A DNA stretch of 64,000 bases from Proales similis (Eukaryota; Rotifera; Eurotatoria; Ploima; Proalidae). Position 1 is the first letter of the stretch, and each line of letters begins with the position of its first letter. Both the position numbers and the translations under genes were made by a program. Under the pieces are notes generated by a model. That model was not told the DNA's origin and did no database searches. It saw only the letters and a program-made list of their open reading frames with translations. Location: assembly GCA_019059635.1 (NCBI GenBank), contig JAGVRJ010000007.1:1-64000 (forward strand), in the 5' to 3' direction. Shown piece after piece: positions 59,666 to 64,000 of this stretch.

Positions 59666-61771
59666 TTAATCTTCAAGAACTTCGAGGTTTAGAGACGAGC
59701 GAATCTCGTTGCTATTTTGTGCTGAGCGCTCAAAAGAAATGAAGGACTGCCGATGCACGAGCGGCATTGGTTCGTCGACTCCGTCCTCGTCCATACCGCT
59801 GCGTGAAGAATCGAATTGTATAACGTCGGTTCGTGTGAAATATGTGTCGCCGTCATCAACATCAACATTTGAAGAGGAGTCAACGTCAAGCTGGTCTAGC
59901 TTTATGACGTGATTAGCGGCTGTGCGCTCGCTTGCTCTAGCTGAAGAGCGATTTTTAAGCTTTTTGTTTCGGTGAACCAGACTTAAATTGATTGAATCGC
60001 TTTTAAGAAGTTGATCACGATGATTGGCAATCACATGATTCTGATAATCGCGACGTGAGCGGAAACCTCGTCCACAAAACTGACACAACATAAAGGCATG
60101 CTCAGTTAGACCATGGACAAGTTCGTGGTTGTACAAATTGCACAATCGCTTGAACTTTTTACCACATACTTTACATTCAAGCGAAGGCTCCATGTGACAT
60201 TTCATATGACCAGTGAGCCGCTCTTTGTGAGTGAACTGCTTGTCACACACTGGACAGAAGAGAACTGTGTCACTGTGTTGTGTTGCCTCATGCTGCTTGA
60301 GCTGAGATTTAGAATAGAAGCGCAATAAACACCATTTGCATTGGTGTTTTCGGTCAATAAGGCCTCTGATCAGTTCGTTTTTGTAAACCGGCTTGGAAAA
60401 ACTTGCTGACAGATCCGAATTCTCGGTGTCGTTTTCGCCTGTTCGATCGTTTTGTATTCTAGGATGCGCCGCTTGAAAGCTCGAGTCTTTGTCATCGACG
60501 AGAAGAGAATCACGCAGATGAGCGTCTCGGTAATGATTCAATAGAGCCGATCGGCTCTTCTGTTCTTCATTGCATATTTCGCAATAGTTGAATGATTTTG
60601 AGTGCATCAGTTGATCATGTTGGAGTAGTTGCCTGATGCTTTTGAATTTGCGCTTACAAATTGAGCACATGTAAACCATGGGAGTGTGAATGTATCGCGA
60701 ATGGAATGCGTACTGACTGTACGATTTAAATGTGCGGCTGCAAGTAGGACAGGTGAGCATGTCGGGAAAATAGCAAGCGAGAACGTGCTGATAATAAAGA
60801 TCAGATGAGTCAAATGGACCTGACGAGCAGTTCGGGCAAGCTAGGTTATGGTCGAGTTCAAGGTTGCGATGCACAGTCAACTCATGAAGCTTAAGCTGAG
60901 TTATGTGCCGGAAAGAGAGATCACAAGTCTCACAGTTATGGGCGTCGTTGGTATCTGCAATCGCTGCGTCCGACTTTTCTTCGACTGAATGATCTACTGA
61001 ATAGATATCTTCTTCGTCTAGAAGTAAGCACTCATCAGTTGAGCCCGACTCCATCTGATTTAAATAGTAGTTGGCCTGTGAGTCATTGAGACGGTTGAGG
61101 TAAACGGCGCAATCAAAGAACTTTAAATCGTCATTCATTTTCAATGGGCTAGTCTGAGAAGGTTGTCGATTAGACTGCGAAACCTCTGCTGAGCAGTGCT
61201 TCGGTGTAGAGCTTGAGTTGGGCTCATTGAGCATTTCATCTATGAGCGCGTCTAGATCGGTTGATCGCTGCGTAAGTTTTATCAGAGAATCGTTGTTTTC
61301 TTTTTCCATTCGAATTCCATCGTCGTGTGAAAACTGGAATAGCATTCTGTGGGTGCCCCAGTATAAAGAACGCCGTGAAGGACTTTTGTCTAATTTCGAC
61401 GGTCTGTCAGTGGGTTTAGAGGCATCCGAAGATAAATTGGGCCCAGCGACTTGCTGCGCTTTAAAAAATACTTCACAATTGGTCAAATCGGCCAGGACTT
61501 GACAATATTTTGCAATGCGATGCGATAATAAGTGAAATATCTCGTCCACATTGCTTAGGGCAGGAACTATTGAAGATTGGCGGGGCAAGTGAACAGGCGA
61601 ATTTTGACTTGCTTCACAGTTATCAGGACTAGATGAAGTGCCCTCAGTTAATTGAAATAGCTGAATTTGCGAAGACTGCTTTTCTCTAGGCTCGTGCTCA
61701 TCCCTTGCAAAAGACTGGCTCGGTATGACCAAACGAGTGTCGGGGCCGTCTATTCTTATGCTCGACGACAT
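59666..61771 (-). CDS. C2H2 zinc-finger protein
   Basis: Intronless 701-aa nuclear protein. Eight regular C2H2 fingers and one C2HC-like finger lie between residues about 280 and 580, starting CETCDLSFRHITQLKLHE and ending CQFCGRGFRSRRDYQNH; one group is separated by an 80-residue acidic spacer (FDSS and DKDSSFQ regions). The N-terminal 150 residues include IAKYCQVLADLTNCEVFFKA and YWGTHRMLFQFSHDDG, which look like a small folded module I cannot name. The tail is acidic and Ser-rich and ends SLNLEVLED. Several fingers suit DNA binding; no orthologue was recognised. Codon use is more GC-rich than in its neighbours. Confidence 0.85.
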   Translation of the reverse strand: MSSSIRIDGPDTRLVIPSQSFARDEHEPREKQSSQIQLFQLTEGTSSSPDNCEASQNSPVHLPRQSSIVPALSNVDEIFHLLSHRIAKYCQVLADLTNCEVFFKAQQVAGPNLSSDASKPTDRPSKLDKSPSRRSLYWGTHRMLFQFSHDDGIRMEKENNDSLIKLTQRSTDLDALIDEMLNEPNSSSTPKHCSAEVSQSNRQPSQTSPLKMNDDLKFFDCAVYLNRLNDSQANYYLNQMESGSTDECLLLDEEDIYSVDHSVEEKSDAAIADTNDAHNCETCDLSFRHITQLKLHELTVHRNLELDHNLACPNCSSGPFDSSDLYYQHVLACYFPDMLTCPTCSRTFKSYSQYAFHSRYIHTPMVYMCSICKRKFKSIRQLLQHDQLMHSKSFNYCEICNEEQKSRSALLNHYRDAHLRDSLLVDDKDSSFQAAHPRIQNDRTGENDTENSDLSASFSKPVYKNELIRGLIDRKHQCKWCLLRFYSKSQLKQHEATQHSDTVLFCPVCDKQFTHKERLTGHMKCHMEPSLECKVCGKKFKRLCNLYNHELVHGLTEHAFMLCQFCGRGFRSRRDYQNHVIANHRDQLLKSDSINLSLVHRNKKLKNRSSARASERTAANHVIKLDQLDVDSSSNVDVDDGDTYFTRTDVIQFDSSRSGMDEDGVDEPMPLVHRQSFISFERSAQNSNEIRSSLNLEVLED

Positions 61772-62278
61772 CGATCAGTTTCAGTCAGTAAGTGGAAAAC
61801 TGTTTTCAAATCAGGTAATGTAGAAGAGACTGATTGTCGGCGGATGGGAGGCAAGCAAGATGATGAGAGAGCGAGTGTGTGAGGGAGAGAGAGAGAGAGA
61901 AATACACGAGCTTACTCGCACTCTAGTTCGCCAAATGCCGCGTGATCGGCTCGTTCGCACGCTCTCTCCGTCCTCTGTTGAGCCCTCTCTCTCCTTTGTC
62001 TAGTCTTTTGCCTACAAATGTTAAGTTTTTAAACGTTTGCCACTCAAATTAATAAGACAGAGCTGGCCCAATTTAATTATTTATTTTAAAATTTTCAGTA
62101 TATTTCGAATTTGCGTTAGACTAAAATGAAAAGGATTGGTGAAATTGAATAGAAATAAGGGAATTAGAAATTGTTTATCGAGCTGGGGCCATACAAGGGA
62201 CAAGTATAAAAATTCCAAAAATATCGAGAATAGAATTCATAGGAATTGAAGTTCCAAATTGAATCTGAGAAAAGCTGC
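61772..62278. other. Promoter-side region with GA repeat
   Basis: About 500 bp upstream of the zinc-finger gene and downstream of SLC66A2. Contains the GA microsatellite at 61885-61901 and CT-rich runs near 61963-61999, a layout common in animal promoters that bind GAGA-type factors; that use is inference. Confidence 0.4.
61885..61901. repeat. (GA)n microsatellite
   Basis: Eight consecutive GA units, 114 bp upstream of the zinc-finger start codon. Confidence 0.9.
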
Positions 62279-63227
<949 letters not shown>

Positions 63228-63439
63228 TCAGCGACCGAGATAGACGTAGATTTAATTAGAACGGCGTTGCTTATTCCGCCAATTCAGGGTATAAAATAGA
63301 TCGGGGGGAAAAGAGTGATCAAATTGAATTTATTGGGCATTTAATATTCGATCATTGAAGCTTATAAAAACTTGATGTAGAAGGCAATTTTTGATGCATG
63401 AGAAATAGAGCAACAAGCAAGCAAGAGATGAAATCGGCG

Positions 63440-64000
63440 CTACAGAGTGAGAACCTTATCGTTATCGCCATTCTCATGCTCGCTGCTGTCATTGTGAACA
63501 ATTTCTTCGTCGTCCTCGTCGTCATCCAGCTCATCGTCATCGCTGACTTCTCGTCTACTTGCCTGCATTTGATGAGCTGGGTTGACGAATGCCTCTTTTC
63601 GGAAAGACTGGTTGGTTTGAGAAGACGAAAAGGATGAGTCGACCGACGAAGGGGTTGATTTGTTGTTTCCCACAGCGGTCGAATTAGCTTTTGGTTGTTT
63701 AAACGAGCCACGCATGCTCTGCCGGGCGCTTTGAGATATTGTTGGCAAAGGACTCTTAAATCCGCCCCCATTTGGCCGTTGATTCAAATTGTAGCGTTGA
63801 TTTGTTGGTTTGACTGTAATTATCAGATTCGAGCTGTTTGCCACCATCATATCAGTTACTTGGTCTAGAGTCTTGCCCGCAACCTCAATGCCGTTCACTT
63901 CGATTACTTCGTCATTGACAGAGAGAAGGCCAGTGCTCTCTGCCAATCCCCCAGGCATCAGGCGTGAAATGAATATTCCAGGCACTTGTTCGACCCCGGT
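63440..64000 (-). CDS. PAR6: Cell polarity protein Par-6, C-terminal part
   Basis: Partial gene, cut by the window edge at 64000; the stop is at 63440. Par-6 joins aPKC, Par-3 and Cdc42 to set up apical polarity. Visible is the second half of the PDZ domain, starting at the window edge with a residue string equivalent to [18 protein letters not shown], then [20 protein letters not shown] and [15 protein letters not shown], nearly identical to other animals. After it comes a disordered tail of about 120 residues, rich in Ser, Gln and Asn, with a long acidic run ([14 protein letters not shown]) and the end NDKVLTL. The C-terminal tail is not conserved in the family. PB1 and CRIB domains must lie beyond the window. 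Confidence 0.95.
   Translation of the reverse strand, partial: TGVEQVPGIFISRLMPGGLAESTGLLSVNDEVIEVNGIEVAGKTLDQVTDMMVANSSNLIITVKPTNQRYNLNQRPNGGGFKSPLPTISQSARQSMRGSFKQPKANSTAVGNNKSTPSSVDSSFSSSQTNQSFRKEAFVNPAHQMQASRREVSDDDELDDDEDDEEIVHNDSSEHENGDNDKVLTL

Noticed and set aside
60113..61502. Plus-strand frames across the zinc-finger gene
   Set aside because: They are antisense shadows of a 701-aa ORF with clear C2H2 fingers.

Overview
The window is the left end of a eukaryotic, almost certainly metazoan, chromosome. It opens with about 1.07 kb of C-strand telomeric repeat mixing CCTAAA and CCCTAAA units. The gene content is animal: Rab3, Par-6, CMIP, PIP4K2, a DBH/MOXD-type copper monooxygenase, STRA6-type receptors, ABCG half-transporters and a pancreatic-lipase-fold enzyme. 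The DNA is AT-rich, intergenic gaps are short, and nearly all introns I could define are 44-65 bp with GT-AG ends. This suggests a small invertebrate with a compact genome; rotifers, mites and tardigrades share some of these traits, but I cannot fix the phylum from sequence alone. The TTTAGG/TTTAGGG telomere unit differs from the usual animal TTAGGG and arthropod TTAGG.

Layout. 1-1066 telomere; 1067-3445 subtelomere with dispersed repeats, a tRNA-like B box and a dead Tc1/mariner fragment. 3446-8073: two RNA-modification genes (QTMAN +, NSUN6 -) around a short ORF resembling the C-terminus of TFIIIC220. 8199-11026: an SLC36-type amino acid transporter on the minus strand, split between two codons of TM1 by a 1241-bp segment. 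That segment carries a plus-strand gene with HTH, GIY-YIG-like and coiled-coil modules, and its boundaries are not GT-AG. 11682-19576: LRR membrane protein, PIP4K2, CCDC191-like protein. 19733-24775: two tandem ABCG half-transporters sharing a 420-bp identical tract. 26880-35612: two tandem genes joining a C-type lectin domain, an EGF domain and a STRA6-like multi-pass receptor. 35770-43425: small HEAT protein, Rab3 with duplicated alternative exons, discoidin-BTB protein, ROMO1, UQCRC2. 44035-55974: CMIP, PSMD5, selenocysteine lyase, an orphan coiled-coil protein, a secreted lipase. 56585-64000: a double-DOMON monooxygenase, a C2H2 zinc-finger protein, SLC66A2, and Par-6 cut by the window edge.

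Neighbouring genes mostly do not form pathways; this is ordinary animal gene order. Exceptions are local tandem duplications (ABCG pair, lectin-STRA6 pair) and one divergent pair (lipase/monooxygenase) with TATA boxes on both sides. The most unusual items are the lectin-EGF-STRA6 fusion, the nested nuclease-like gene inside the SLC36 gene, the Rab3 alternative-exon layout, the ABCG identity tract and the telomere unit. Exon joins were worked out by hand from reading frame, splice signals and remembered family sequence, so individual boundaries may be off by a few bases.
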